From contig FOBR01000016.1 in the NCBI GenBank assembly GCA_900109895.1, positions 62,001 to 126,000 on the forward strand: DNA of 64,000 nucleotides, in the 5' to 3' direction. The first letter of the stretch is position 1; each line of letters opens with the position of its first letter. Shown in pieces: positions 51,917 through 61,595 of this stretch. Both the position numbers and the translations under genes were made by a program. The notes below the pieces were generated by a model. It saw only the letters and a program-made list of their open reading frames with translations, made no database searches and was not told where the DNA came from. This stretch comes from a bacterium A37T11 (GTDB taxonomy: Bacteria; Bacteroidota; Bacteroidia; Sphingobacteriales; Sphingobacteriaceae).

Positions 51917-52477
51917 ATGATAGACTATAAAAAATATACAGATCCTGAACTTTCTACCCTTTTAAACAAAGGTGATAAGTTTGCTTTTTCAGTTGTCTAT
52001 GAACGTTATTTTGAATTGTTATTTCGTCACGCACTACGTATTTTAAAAGACAAAGAGGATGCACAAGATGTTGTTCAGGACGTTTATACAAAACTATGGG
52101 AGAATCACCATCTTATTAATATACAAAATTCTCTGCAAGGGTATTTATATACTTCTACACAAAACGCAGTATTACGTAAGTTACAACGTTCTAAGCAAGG
52201 GGAAAAATATATTGAACAAATACAAAAAACAGTATTTCAGGAACATGGGTCTATAGAATTGAAATTCTATGAAAGTGAACTGAAGAAGATCATTGAACAA
52301 GAAATAGGAAAATTACCTCCAAAAATGCGAAGAGTTTTTGAACTTAGTCGGTTACATTATCATACGACATCTGAAATAGCCGGAAAACTGGGTATTGCTG
52401 AAAATACTGTTAAGCGACAAATCAGCAATGCCATTCACATTTTGCGTAAAAAACTTACGGAGTGGAATGTTTTTTAG
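51917..52477 (+). CDS. ECF sigma factor (FecI-like), second sigma/FecR PUL
   Basis: A 186-residue ECF sigma factor. An earlier ATG at 51899 would add six residues, but the promoter box at 51889-51896 would place it before the transcription start, and the N-terminus MIDYKKYTDPELSTLLNKGD is typical for the family. Region 2 (about 20-85) has KFAFSVVYERYFELLFRHAL and DAQDVVQDVYTKLWENHHL; region 4 (about 125-180) has LPPKMRRVFELSRLHYHTTS and IAGKLGIAENTVKRQISNAI. It drives the following susCD-GH116-GH97 operon under control of FecR. Strongly AT-rich. Confidence 0.94.
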   Translation: MIDYKKYTDPELSTLLNKGDKFAFSVVYERYFELLFRHALRILKDKEDAQDVVQDVYTKLWENHHLINIQNSLQGYLYTSTQNAVLRKLQRSKQGEKYIEQIQKTVFQEHGSIELKFYESELKKIIEQEIGKLPPKMRRVFELSRLHYHTTSEIAGKLGIAENTVKRQISNAIHILRKKLTEWNVF

Positions 52478-52597
52478 AACTAATTATTAAAAATTAATAT
52501 CATTATATTTCAGTCATTTACGAAAATATATTAGTGCTATCTAATTCTTTGGGTGCACTTATGTATCTTATATATATTTATGCATAAAGTAGGTTAA

Positions 52598-53767
52598 ATG
52601 ACTAAACAAGAAGCAACAAGTTTAATAGAAAAATATTTGGCTGGTCAATGCAGTGAAGAAGAAAAATGCCTAATCCAAGAGGCTTATATGTCACTTGCAA
52701 AAAATGAAACAACAGAAATCAGTTCTGGAGAGATTGCTGCAATTCAAAAATTCACATGGGAGTCAATCAATGCCAATACCCCATCAAAACCTTATGGAAT
52801 TATAAGCAAAATGCCTATACGGTACCTGTCTATTGCTGCTATTGCATTGATTTGTTTAGCCTTTTCTTTATATTTCTACAATAGAAAAGTTGCAGACAAT
52901 ATTCAGGAAAATCATATTATCATACAACCTAATTTTAACAAAGCCCTACTCACCCTGTCAACCGGAGAATCCATTAACCTTGACAGTAGCAAATCCGGCA
53001 TCCGGATGGATACAGCGCATATTATATATAATGACGGAAGTACAATAAAAAATGTATCCATTGGTAAGTCAAATGGAGGGAATTCAGCCCCCTATTTATT
53101 CAAATTATCGACTCCAAACGGAGCGCAATACCAGGCAACCTTAAGCGATGGAACTAAAGTTTGGCTTAATGCTGCCTCTTCATTAACCTACCCCGCCACA
53201 TTTTCTGGTATGACCAGGACAGTAAGAGTCACCGGAGAAGTGTATTTCAAAATAGCAAATAACCAAACAAAACCGTTCATCGTACTTTCAAAAGATCAGG
53301 AAATTCATGTATTAGGAACAGAATTTAATATTTCCGTTTTTGATGAATTAAATATGATAACAACTACTCTTGTGAGCGGCTCCTTACAAGTGATTAAAAC
53401 GTTGGAAAAACGTGATGACGGTGTTGAGATGAATAGTAAAAACAATATCCTGTTAAAACCAGGAGAACAATCTATATTATCAAAGGATGGATCATTCATA
53501 AAACATCGTACAAATATAGAATCTGTCATTGCTTGGCGATACGGTCAATTTCGCTTTTATGATGAAACGCTTGAATCTGTTATGAACCAAATAAGCCGCT
53601 GGTATAATGTAGCGGTAGAATACCAAGATGAAAGTCTTAAAAAAGAAACTTATTCGGCCATTACCAAACGTTTTGACAAAATTTCCATTTTACTCGGGAT
53701 GCTGGAAAAAACTGGTAAAGCCAAATTTGATATTAAAAATAACAAAATAATTATTTCTAAAAAATGA
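52598..53767 (+). CDS. FecR family anti-sigma factor, second sigma/FecR PUL
   Basis: A 389-residue anti-sigma factor: cytoplasmic sigma-binding part (SLIEKYLAGQCSEEEKCLIQ), TM helix (YLSIAAIALICLAFSLYFY, about 70-88), periplasmic FecR domain (about 165-270: LSTPNGAQYQATLSDGTKVW, VTGEVYFKIANN, VLGTEFNISVFDE) and a C-terminal DUF4974 part (FRFYDETLESVMNQISRWYN). It is 120 bases after its sigma gene. It resembles the FecR at 36717 domain for domain. Confidence 0.95.
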   Translation: MTKQEATSLIEKYLAGQCSEEEKCLIQEAYMSLAKNETTEISSGEIAAIQKFTWESINANTPSKPYGIISKMPIRYLSIAAIALICLAFSLYFYNRKVADNIQENHIIIQPNFNKALLTLSTGESINLDSSKSGIRMDTAHIIYNDGSTIKNVSIGKSNGGNSAPYLFKLSTPNGAQYQATLSDGTKVWLNAASSLTYPATFSGMTRTVRVTGEVYFKIANNQTKPFIVLSKDQEIHVLGTEFNISVFDELNMITTTLVSGSLQVIKTLEKRDDGVEMNSKNNILLKPGEQSILSKDGSFIKHRTNIESVIAWRYGQFRFYDETLESVMNQISRWYNVAVEYQDESLKKETYSAITKRFDKISILLGMLEKTGKAKFDIKNNKIIISKK

Positions 53768-53818
53768 CCAAATGATAAAAATAAATACCTCCTGACTCAG
53801 TCAACCCCGGGGCTTAAA

Positions 53819-53906
53819 CAAAAAATCAGGAACAATTGCAGTGTCCCTGATCTATGCTTAGTTTAACCCCAAATTGCATGTCAAATACTTTTCAAAATTT
53901 AACTAA
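53819..53906 (-). ncRNA. Candidate antisense sRNA at the second ECF-controlled susC leader
   Basis: A possible RNA of about 88 nt opposite the susC leader. Promoter box TACATTTG (53919-53912, minus strand) overlaps the susC ATG; the hairpin at 53850-53826 followed by TTTTTTGTTT would end it. Layout, length and box agree with the candidate at 37922, and the stem differs by compensatory changes. Comparable to DonS-type RNAs of Bacteroides. The start site is approximate. Confidence 0.65.
53826..53850 (-). terminator. Hairpin in second susC leader; terminator on antisense strand
   Basis: Arms TCAGGAACA and TGTCCCTGA, 7-base loop. On the minus strand nine continuous pairs including one G-U are followed by six T, then GTTT, a good intrinsic terminator. 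On the susC strand the G-U pair becomes an A-C mismatch and there is no T tract. Confidence 0.75.
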
Positions 53907-53911
53907 GCAAA

Positions 53912-53919
53912 CAAATGTA
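53912..53919 (-). promoter_or_regulatory. Antisense -7 box over the second susC start codon
   Basis: Plus-strand CAAATGTA (TACATTTG on the minus strand) overlaps the susC ATG at 53915-53917, exactly as at 38019. A TTTG lies on the minus strand at 53938-53935 with a 15-base spacer, shorter than the usual 19. Confidence 0.5.
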
Positions 53920-56900
53920 TAAAAAAATTACAGACAAAGATGCTATGCCCTTACAGCTGCATCAAAAAATTTTAAGGGTTATGAAAATTACTACCCTACT
54001 TTTGTTTATTATATGTATACAGGTGAGTGCGCGCAGTTTTGCGCAGCAGATCACGTTTGTTAAGAAAAAGGCCACATTCGTGGAAATTTTTCAGGAGATT
54101 AATAAGCAAACCGATTATAATGTGTTTTGGTCTCCAGGCCTACTTAGAGGCGTTAAGCCTGTGGATGTGAGTTTTAAAAATACAACTGTCACAGATGCCC
54201 TACGACAGGTTTTAACTAAACAAGGACTGGATTTTTCAATCGAGGATCACACGGTTTTAATTTCAGCACTTCAGAAGTCTCTGGTTGCCATACAGCCGAA
54301 AACGCTGCATGGAATAATTACTAGTGAAAATGGTGAACCCCTGATGTCTGCTAGCGTGAAACTTCAAGGTACCAATAAAGAAGTGCTTAGTAATAGGCTT
54401 GGCGAATTTAATATAGATGCCTCTGTAGATGATATCATACAAATCTCTTTTGTTGGATATGAAACAAAAAGTTATAAAGTAAGAAGCGAAAATAATATCC
54501 GGATAATCCTTGTGCCCATTTCCTCTGAACTTGATCAAGTTGTAGTCATAGGTTATGGAACTCAAAAAAAGGCCGACCTAACCGGTGCCGTGGGTGCTGT
54601 AAATGTGGAAAAAGCCCTTAATTCTCGTCCAGTTACTAATGTACAAGAATTATTGGCGGGCTCAATACCTGGGCTGAACGTGTCGAAAAGTTCGGGGGCA
54701 GTAGGATCTGGCGCATCATTAAATATCCGTGGTACCTCAACGATTGGTGGGAGTTCAGGGGTATTGGTATTGATTGACGGTTTTCCAGGAAATATTTATA
54801 CACTTAATTATAATGATATAGAGAGTGTTTCAGTACTTAAAGATGCTTCTTCTGCAGCCATTTATGGATCGAGGGCAGCCAATGGTGTGGCCCTTATTAC
54901 TACTAAAAAAGGAAAGTCTGCCGGAAAAGCCCAAATTGAGCTCACCTCATCAGTCGGCTTCCAAAAACCTCAATTTTTAGTAGACTATGTCGGGGCAGCC
55001 GATTATATGAAATTATGGGATCAGGCTCTTGTCAATGACGGAAAAGATCCACTATATGGACAGCAAGGACTTGATGACCTGGCTTCAGGTAAATATTCCG
55101 ATAATAAATGGTATAAAGATATTTATAAAAAAAGCACGGCTATAACTGATCATTCTTTATCAGTTGCCGGTGGTAATGATGTCATTACCTATCGGCTTTC
55201 TGGCGCATATGATTATCAAGACGGGACACTTCCAACTAATAATTATAGCAAATATTTAATTAGGCCAAATATGAACATGAAGCTATCTGACAAAATATCT
55301 GTAGATGCAAATATTCAATATACAGAAACCTATATCCTGCAACCAGAAAAAGGAACGGAAAACTGGCAATCAGAGGCCACGCGTGCAGCTCCTATAAATC
55401 CGATTTATACTCCTTCAGGACAATATGCCATTGGATCGTCGATCGTTGGAAATCCAGTTGCTGCAGTTAATGAAGGAGGTTATAACAAAAGCCGGTATAA
55501 AGAATTATTTGGAGTGTTAAGCTTAAATTATTCGCCACTTAAAGACTGGAATATCAAAGGCAGTTTCTCCCGTTATACCTATGACCAGCGGACTACTGCC
55601 CGTGTTTCATCTTATAATCTTTACAATGATGACGGCAGTATAGCGGCACAAAAGAATATCGTAACCGGTATTCAAGAAACCTTAAACAGTCAATGGAGAA
55701 ATACCTTACAAGCCACCACAGATTATTTTTACAATTTAAATAAACACCATTTTAAAGTACTTGGCGGGTATTCTCAGGAATACTATAAAACAGAAGGCTT
55801 CAATGCTTATCGGGATAATCTTCCATTTGATGACATTGATGTGCTGGATGTTGGTTCAGCTTCTAATATGCAAAACGGTGGTAGTGCAAGCGATGTAGCA
55901 ATTCAATCGTTTTTTGGCCGATTAAATTATGATTTTGATGAAAAATACCTTTTTCAGGCCAATATCCGTTCAGATGGTTCCTCTAGATTTGGGGATGGAC
56001 ATAAATGGGGTACTTTTCCATCATTCTCTGCAGGATGGAATATCCACAAAGAATCTTTCTTTAAGGTAAACTGGATATCACAATTGAAGTTGCGGGCTTC
56101 TTGGGGTATTTTGGGGGATGCTGAAAAGGTAGGCTATTATGCCACTGCACAAACGTTAACCTATAATCCTAGTATCTATGGTTTCGGAGGTTCTGTAGTT
56201 GCTGGTGCCTATAATAGTTTAGCTATTGATCCAAATATTACTTGGGAGCGTTCTAAACAAACGGATATTGGATTGGACGCAGGCTTATTTGATCAAAAAA
56301 TAAGCCTTGGCGTAGATTATTTTTATAATAAACGGGATAACATCTTGTACGCCCCACCTGTATCTGTGGAATTCGGTTTGTCCGGTCCTGTGCGTAACCT
56401 ATTAAAAATGGACAATAAAGGTTGGGAATTTTCAGCAGGATATGAAGATAGAATCTCAGATTTTAATTGGGGTATTTCCATGAATCTGGCATTTTCCAAA
56501 AACAAAGTGACCGACTTGGGTGGTACTGGACCCTGGATTGCAAGTAATAGTTATTCTGATGTAGGTACACAATATCAAATGTCTTACGGTCTTATTAGTA
56601 CTGGGTTGTTCAAAGACGATGCCGATGTTGCCAGTGTTGATCAAGGATCTAATATTTTTCCTGGAAATATAAAATACAAGGATTTGGATGATAATAGTGT
56701 TATTGATGGCAATGATCGTGCGGTGTTAAATGATAAAGTTCCATTGAATTATGGATCCGCGCTTCACTTTGGATGGAAACAATTTGATATTTCTGCAAAC
56801 ATCTACGGAAAATTAAATTATTATGGTTATGCTGAAAGTGTCGCCTTCGCAGCTTCACAAAATGCACGTCCATGGGCATTGGATAATTGGACACCTGATA

Positions 56901-57184
56901 ATTTGGATGCCACGTATCCTAGACTTTCCAGTCAATACACTTCTAATGATACTAAATATTCAAGTTATTGGTTGAAAAAGGCTGATTACTTAAAAATACA
57001 AAATATGCAGATGGGGTATATTTTTTCAACTAATTTATTGAACAAAATAAATATAAATTATCTGCGAATATTTATATCAGTCCAAAATCTGGCTACCATT
57101 ACTGGATACCCGGGGTTTGACCCTGAAGGAGGTGTTTACCCACTATCCAGAACTTATTCATTTGGCGTGAATGTTAAATTTTAA
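53915..57184 (+). CDS. SusC family transporter with STN domain (PUL C)
   Basis: A 1089-residue TonB-dependent transducer-transporter. The N-terminus (MYKKITDKDAMPLQLHQKIL, then hydrophobic MKITTLLLFIICIQVSA) leads to an STN domain (about 46-118, KATFVEIFQEINKQTDYNVF), a carboxypeptidase-like domain (about 130-208), the signature SELDQVVVIGYGTQKKADLT (about 202-221), a plug and a barrel. It signals to the FecR/ECF pair upstream. It shares the MYKK start with the SusC at 38022. A 60-base sample (55261-55320) has 18 G or C, lower than any other gene sampled. Confidence 0.95.
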   Translation: MYKKITDKDAMPLQLHQKILRVMKITTLLLFIICIQVSARSFAQQITFVKKKATFVEIFQEINKQTDYNVFWSPGLLRGVKPVDVSFKNTTVTDALRQVLTKQGLDFSIEDHTVLISALQKSLVAIQPKTLHGIITSENGEPLMSASVKLQGTNKEVLSNRLGEFNIDASVDDIIQISFVGYETKSYKVRSENNIRIILVPISSELDQVVVIGYGTQKKADLTGAVGAVNVEKALNSRPVTNVQELLAGSIPGLNVSKSSGAVGSGASLNIRGTSTIGGSSGVLVLIDGFPGNIYTLNYNDIESVSVLKDASSAAIYGSRAANGVALITTKKGKSAGKAQIELTSSVGFQKPQFLVDYVGAADYMKLWDQALVNDGKDPLYGQQGLDDLASGKYSDNKWYKDIYKKSTAITDHSLSVAGGNDVITYRLSGAYDYQDGTLPTNNYSKYLIRPNMNMKLSDKISVDANIQYTETYILQPEKGTENWQSEATRAAPINPIYTPSGQYAIGSSIVGNPVAAVNEGGYNKSRYKELFGVLSLNYSPLKDWNIKGSFSRYTYDQRTTARVSSYNLYNDDGSIAAQKNIVTGIQETLNSQWRNTLQATTDYFYNLNKHHFKVLGGYSQEYYKTEGFNAYRDNLPFDDIDVLDVGSASNMQNGGSASDVAIQSFFGRLNYDFDEKYLFQANIRSDGSSRFGDGHKWGTFPSFSAGWNIHKESFFKVNWISQLKLRASWGILGDAEKVGYYATAQTLTYNPSIYGFGGSVVAGAYNSLAIDPNITWERSKQTDIGLDAGLFDQKISLGVDYFYNKRDNILYAPPVSVEFGLSGPVRNLLKMDNKGWEFSAGYEDRISDFNWGISMNLAFSKNKVTDLGGTGPWIASNSYSDVGTQYQMSYGLISTGLFKDDADVASVDQGSNIFPGNIKYKDLDDNSVIDGNDRAVLNDKVPLNYGSALHFGWKQFDISANIYGKLNYYGYAESVAFAASQNARPWALDNWTPDNLDATYPRLSSQYTSNDTKYSSYWLKKADYLKIQNMQMGYIFSTNLLNKININYLRIFISVQNLATITGYPGFDPEGGVYPLSRTYSFGVNVKF

Positions 57185-57189
57185 TCAAC

Positions 57190-58815
57190 ATGAAGAAACA
57201 GATCATACATCTTACCACGATTGCCAGCCTTTTTTTAATAAGTGCGTGTAGTAAATTTCTCGATCGGGATCCCTTGTCTCAGGCTGCAGAAAATACCTAT
57301 TGGCAAACGGCTGAGGATGCTTCAGCCGGATTGAACGCAGTATATACTACTCTTCCCAATTCAAGAGATTTCTGGCGGGATTGCGAAAGTGACAATTCTG
57401 CTATGACAAATGCTTACGGTGAAGGAGGGTTAGGATATGTCGGCATGGGAAGCTTTTCGGCTACCGATAATTACGTGTTGGAAGAATGGAAATACGACTT
57501 TATCCGTACAGAACTTTATTTTATTGACAAGCTAAAAGGCATGAATATCGATGCCAGCATCAAAACACAGTATGATGCTGAGGCGAGGTTTATGCTGGCC
57601 ATGCGCTATTTTAGAATGGTTCAGCATTTTGGAGATGTTCCACTTATTAAAGAAAAGCCTGTAGACCTTGATTCGGCAGCTCTTCCACGTAGCCCCAAGC
57701 AAGATGTCTTGAACTATGCGCTCGAAAATGTAGAGACAGCCATCGCAGCCGGTCTTACTGACAAGGATGAATCCGGACATATTACCAATGCTGCCGCCTA
57801 TATGCTTCGTGCGAATATTTATCTATATATGGCCAGTTATAAAAAATTTCATGATGGCACTGATAACCCTGCATTGTGGAAAGAAGCGGCCGCTTCGGCG
57901 GATAAAGTAACGGCTATGGGATATGCGCTGGAAAGCGATTATTCTTCCCTTTTCAAGCATGAGTCCAATAATAACAATAGTGAGGTCATCCTGGCCTATC
58001 AATATGTGAAGGACAAGATTACTCATATATTACCACTTTTGGCATCCCCTGCAGGAACGGGTATAACCGGTCAGGGTTGGGCCAGTTTTTGTCCTGGTAG
58101 AGACTTGGTGGATTCCTACGAATGTACGGATGGCAAATCCATTCAGGAGTCTTCCATATATGATAAGAATAATCCTTGGAATAACAGAGATAAACGCCTT
58201 AAACAAACCTTTATGTTGCCGGGAGTTGACGTGTTGCGGCCGGATGGTACTTATAGCCCTTACCAACCCCATCCATCGTATAACATGACCGAAAAAATGA
58301 ATAGCGAAGGAGGTGGCCTTACCGGATTTATGTACCTTAAGTTCAATGAACCTACCTTTACACAACCTGATCTTAGCTATACCAACTGGCCCATATACCG
58401 GTATTCAGAAACGCTGCTTATTCTTGCTGAAGCCTTGAATGAGTATGACCCTACTAATCCAAGGATTGTTTGGGCCATAAATCAGGTAAGAACAAGAGCA
58501 GGACTACCAGGAGTAGATGCCTATTTGGGCAACCAGGAAATAATGCGGACGATTATCCGGAATGAAAGGAGGCATGAATTTGTAGCAGAGCACAAGCGTT
58601 ATTTCGATATCCTTCGTTGGAAAACAGCAGAAGATGTACTAACTACTATATATGGTATCAACAGCAATGTGAGTGATGCGATAGGCGACTATACCAAGCC
58701 CAAATTTGTAGCTCAGGTACGTACTTTTAATGCTAGCAAACATTATCTTTGGCCCGTGCCCCAAACTGCAATTGATAAAAATCCGAATTTACTTCCTCAA
58801 AACCCAAATTGGTAA
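57190..58815 (+). CDS. SusD/RagB family lipoprotein (PUL C)
   Basis: A 541-residue SusD partner, 5 bases after susC. Lipoprotein signal TIASLFLISACSKFLDRDPL (lipid Cys near residue 20), EARFMLAMRYFRMVQHFGDV, YRYSETLLILAEALNEYDP, NERRHEFVAEHKRYFDILRW and a C-terminus ending in NPNW are all diagnostic. Surface substrate-binding lid of the importer for PUL C. Confidence 0.95.
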   Translation: MKKQIIHLTTIASLFLISACSKFLDRDPLSQAAENTYWQTAEDASAGLNAVYTTLPNSRDFWRDCESDNSAMTNAYGEGGLGYVGMGSFSATDNYVLEEWKYDFIRTELYFIDKLKGMNIDASIKTQYDAEARFMLAMRYFRMVQHFGDVPLIKEKPVDLDSAALPRSPKQDVLNYALENVETAIAAGLTDKDESGHITNAAAYMLRANIYLYMASYKKFHDGTDNPALWKEAAASADKVTAMGYALESDYSSLFKHESNNNNSEVILAYQYVKDKITHILPLLASPAGTGITGQGWASFCPGRDLVDSYECTDGKSIQESSIYDKNNPWNNRDKRLKQTFMLPGVDVLRPDGTYSPYQPHPSYNMTEKMNSEGGGLTGFMYLKFNEPTFTQPDLSYTNWPIYRYSETLLILAEALNEYDPTNPRIVWAINQVRTRAGLPGVDAYLGNQEIMRTIIRNERRHEFVAEHKRYFDILRWKTAEDVLTTIYGINSNVSDAIGDYTKPKFVAQVRTFNASKHYLWPVPQTAIDKNPNLLPQNPNW

Positions 58816-58850
58816 CTGTCAGAAGAACAAAAATAACAACACCATAACAG

Positions 58851-61580
58851 ATGAATTCCGAAAAAATAAATACCCAATCCAGCCGCAGGATGTTTCTTAA
58901 AGAAAGCGGGCTGCTTTCTCTGGCTTTAATTAGTACCCGCTTTCCGGCCTGGGGTAAAAGTGTCTTTTCTGCTGGTTATGCACGGCACAACATCCCTGCC
59001 GATAAGCAGATAGACCCTGCCTGGCTGGCTTCAATTTATAACCAGGAATCACCTACCACCTATCTGAAGAGCCGCAATGAGCTCGCTTTCATCGGCATGC
59101 CGGTAGGCGGCCTGCATTCCGGCACTGTATACATAGGCGGTGATGGACGACTATGGCTTTGGCAGATCTATAACCAGACCTTGGATAGCATTTACGAGGG
59201 CGTTGACCCTAAGAGCATTAATTGGAATGATGGCACGAATGTGCGCAGCCTAAAATCCAGGGATGGAGCTAATTATGTAGAACCCACCAATGCCAACAAT
59301 CGGCGGGTGCTGGAACAAGGTTTTGCAGTGAGGGTTAATTACCAAGGTAAAACCTTCATCAAAGAACTGAATGAAGAAAGTTGGGACGAGATCCGTTTTG
59401 AAGCTTCCTACCCCGTGGCCACCATCCACTATGAAAGCACCGATTTTCCCGTCAGCGTTATCCTGCAGGCGTACTCTCCTTTTATCCCATTGGAAGCTGA
59501 TCTTTCTTCCTTGCCTGCCACGGTACTGCGTATCCGTGCAGCTAACAAAACCCAAGAGGAATTAAGTGTAGACTTAATAGGATGGATGGAAAATGGCGTG
59601 AATAAATTAAGCGCTCAAAAGGTCGGTTCCTTCAGGGTGAATGAGGCTGAATCCTCAGCCGGCTTTACAGCTGTTCATTTCAAATGCCGGCACACTGATG
59701 CCGCATTAGCACAGTTGGCGGATTCAGGCAGCATGAGTTTGGTATTATTGCAAGGTCAGGGCCAGGTAAATACCGACTGCAACCCCTGGCCAATAGCTGC
59801 AGCCAATTTTGACATCCGCAAGGACCAACCCAGCGAAAAGGAAACACCGGAAAAGAGCGTTGCCAGCATCGGCACCAGTATCAAGATAACCCCCGGAGGC
59901 CATTCCCAGGCAGACTATGCCATAACCTGGTTTTTTAACCATCCGCATCCAAAATTGAAAGACTTTGTAGCAGATGCAGCGCAAGGCTACAATTATGCAA
60001 CCCACTTTGCAGATGCCAGGGCCGTAGGACATTATCTGGCAGCTAATTTTGAACGACTGAGCAAGTTAACCGAGCGATGGCATACCGCCTGGCAAGATTC
60101 AAGCCTGCCTCATTGGTTTCTTGAAAGGACCATGCTGAACATAGGTACTCTTGCTACCGCTAATACGTATCGTTTTGCCGATGGCCGGTTCTGGGCGTGG
60201 GAGGGTGTAGGCGCTTGTCCGGGCACGTGCACCCATGTATGGCAGTACGCCCACACCATGGCCCGCATCTTTCCGTCTATAGAGCGCGACCAGCGAGAGC
60301 GGGTAGACCTGGGTATAGCCCTCAACCCAGAAGGAGGTATCATCTTCCGGGCAGAGAATGAAAGCCGTCCTGCGATCGACGGACAGGCAGGTACCATTCT
60401 GCGTATCTATCGTGAACACCAGATGAGCGCCGACGACAGCTTCCTGAAGCGTAACTGGCCACACATCAAAAAAGCTGTCAGCTTTATGCTTGCCCAAGAC
60501 AAAAACGGGGACGGCATGACGGATACGCCTATGGAAAACACATTAGATGCCGTCTGGGAAGGGGAGATTGCCTGGATCGTGGGATTATGCATTGCCGCTG
60601 CCAGTGCAGGGCACGCCATGGCTACGGAGGTCGGGGACAAGGCATTTGCCAAGACTTGCCTAACTTACGTAGAAAAAGGAAGCAAAAACATGGAAAGCGC
60701 ACTGTTTAATGGCGAATACTTCATTCACCGGCCAGATGCAGTACAGGGCCGTAAGAAACTTGGTTCGTATAACACCTGTCACATTGACCAAGTGTATGGG
60801 CAAAGTTGGGCCTTTCAGGTCGGACTACCCCGTATACTGGACCAATCAAAGACCTTGACAGCTTTGCGTTCCCTGTGGAAATACAACTTCACGATGGACG
60901 TAGGCCCCTATATCCAGACACACACCGGCGGACGGCCCTATGCCGTGGCGGGCGATGGGGGCATGGTTATGAACACCAATCCCAAAAACGAGCCCAGGCC
61001 ATACGGCGACAACGAAACCTGGCAGCTGGGTTATTTTCATGAATGCATGAGTGGCTTCGAGCATCAGGTTGCAGCCCATATGATGGCAGAGGGTATGGTT
61101 GATGAAAGCCTGATATTGACACGGAAAATCCACGATCGTTATCACGCTGCCAGGCGCAACCCGTATAACGAGATCGAATGCAGCGATCATTATGCTCGTG
61201 CCATGGCCAGTTTTGGCACGTATATTAGTGCCTGTGGGTATGCTTATCACGGACCAAAAGGATATCTGGCTTTCGCCCCTAAGGTAAATCCGAAGCAGTT
61301 CAAAGCAGCCTTCACCACGGCCCTTGGATGGGGTAGTTATGAGCAACAAGCGAATGCGAATGAACAGGCACACCAGCTCACGCTATTATATGGCACCTTA
61401 AGGTTAACAGCATTTGGCTTAGAAAAGTTGGATGACCAACCAGTCGGCAAGCTCACAGCGGCCCTAAATGGAAAAGTTATTGCTGCAAAAACAAGCAACG
61501 AAGGGCGGCAATTAACGGTCCATTTCAAAAATGACATCCACCTTAAAGAAAATGATGTACTAACAATCCAAGTGTCATAA
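58851..61580 (+). CDS. GH116 (GBA2/DUF608-type) glycosidase, second copy, Tat-exported
   Basis: A 909-residue paralogue of the GH116 at 49212. The N-terminus carries a twin-arginine motif (SSRRMFLKESGLLSLALIST, arginines at about 11-12), so it is folded in the cytoplasm before export, unlike the first copy with a plain Sec signal. GBA2-like beta domain about 55-400 (FIGMPVGGLHSGTVYIGGDG); barrel about 410-840 with RFWAWEGVGACPGTCTHVW, MENTLDAVWEGEIAW (Asp566 fits the acid/base region) and NPYNEIECSDHYARAMASFG. The first copy has CQHNTMD where this has PMENTLD, so the two probably differ in specificity. GC-rich (38 of 60 bases in 60241-60300), in contrast to the adjacent susCD. Confidence 0.88.
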   Translation: MNSEKINTQSSRRMFLKESGLLSLALISTRFPAWGKSVFSAGYARHNIPADKQIDPAWLASIYNQESPTTYLKSRNELAFIGMPVGGLHSGTVYIGGDGRLWLWQIYNQTLDSIYEGVDPKSINWNDGTNVRSLKSRDGANYVEPTNANNRRVLEQGFAVRVNYQGKTFIKELNEESWDEIRFEASYPVATIHYESTDFPVSVILQAYSPFIPLEADLSSLPATVLRIRAANKTQEELSVDLIGWMENGVNKLSAQKVGSFRVNEAESSAGFTAVHFKCRHTDAALAQLADSGSMSLVLLQGQGQVNTDCNPWPIAAANFDIRKDQPSEKETPEKSVASIGTSIKITPGGHSQADYAITWFFNHPHPKLKDFVADAAQGYNYATHFADARAVGHYLAANFERLSKLTERWHTAWQDSSLPHWFLERTMLNIGTLATANTYRFADGRFWAWEGVGACPGTCTHVWQYAHTMARIFPSIERDQRERVDLGIALNPEGGIIFRAENESRPAIDGQAGTILRIYREHQMSADDSFLKRNWPHIKKAVSFMLAQDKNGDGMTDTPMENTLDAVWEGEIAWIVGLCIAAASAGHAMATEVGDKAFAKTCLTYVEKGSKNMESALFNGEYFIHRPDAVQGRKKLGSYNTCHIDQVYGQSWAFQVGLPRILDQSKTLTALRSLWKYNFTMDVGPYIQTHTGGRPYAVAGDGGMVMNTNPKNEPRPYGDNETWQLGYFHECMSGFEHQVAAHMMAEGMVDESLILTRKIHDRYHAARRNPYNEIECSDHYARAMASFGTYISACGYAYHGPKGYLAFAPKVNPKQFKAAFTTALGWGSYEQQANANEQAHQLTLLYGTLRLTAFGLEKLDDQPVGKLTAALNGKVIAAKTSNEGRQLTVHFKNDIHLKENDVLTIQVS

Positions 61581-61595
61581 AAATAACGTACGCTA

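Noticed and set aside
60846-61373. 175-codon minus-strand frame opposite the second GH116 gene
   Set aside because: Overlaps the conserved catalytic barrel of GH116 and has no signal, domain or neighbour supporting expression.
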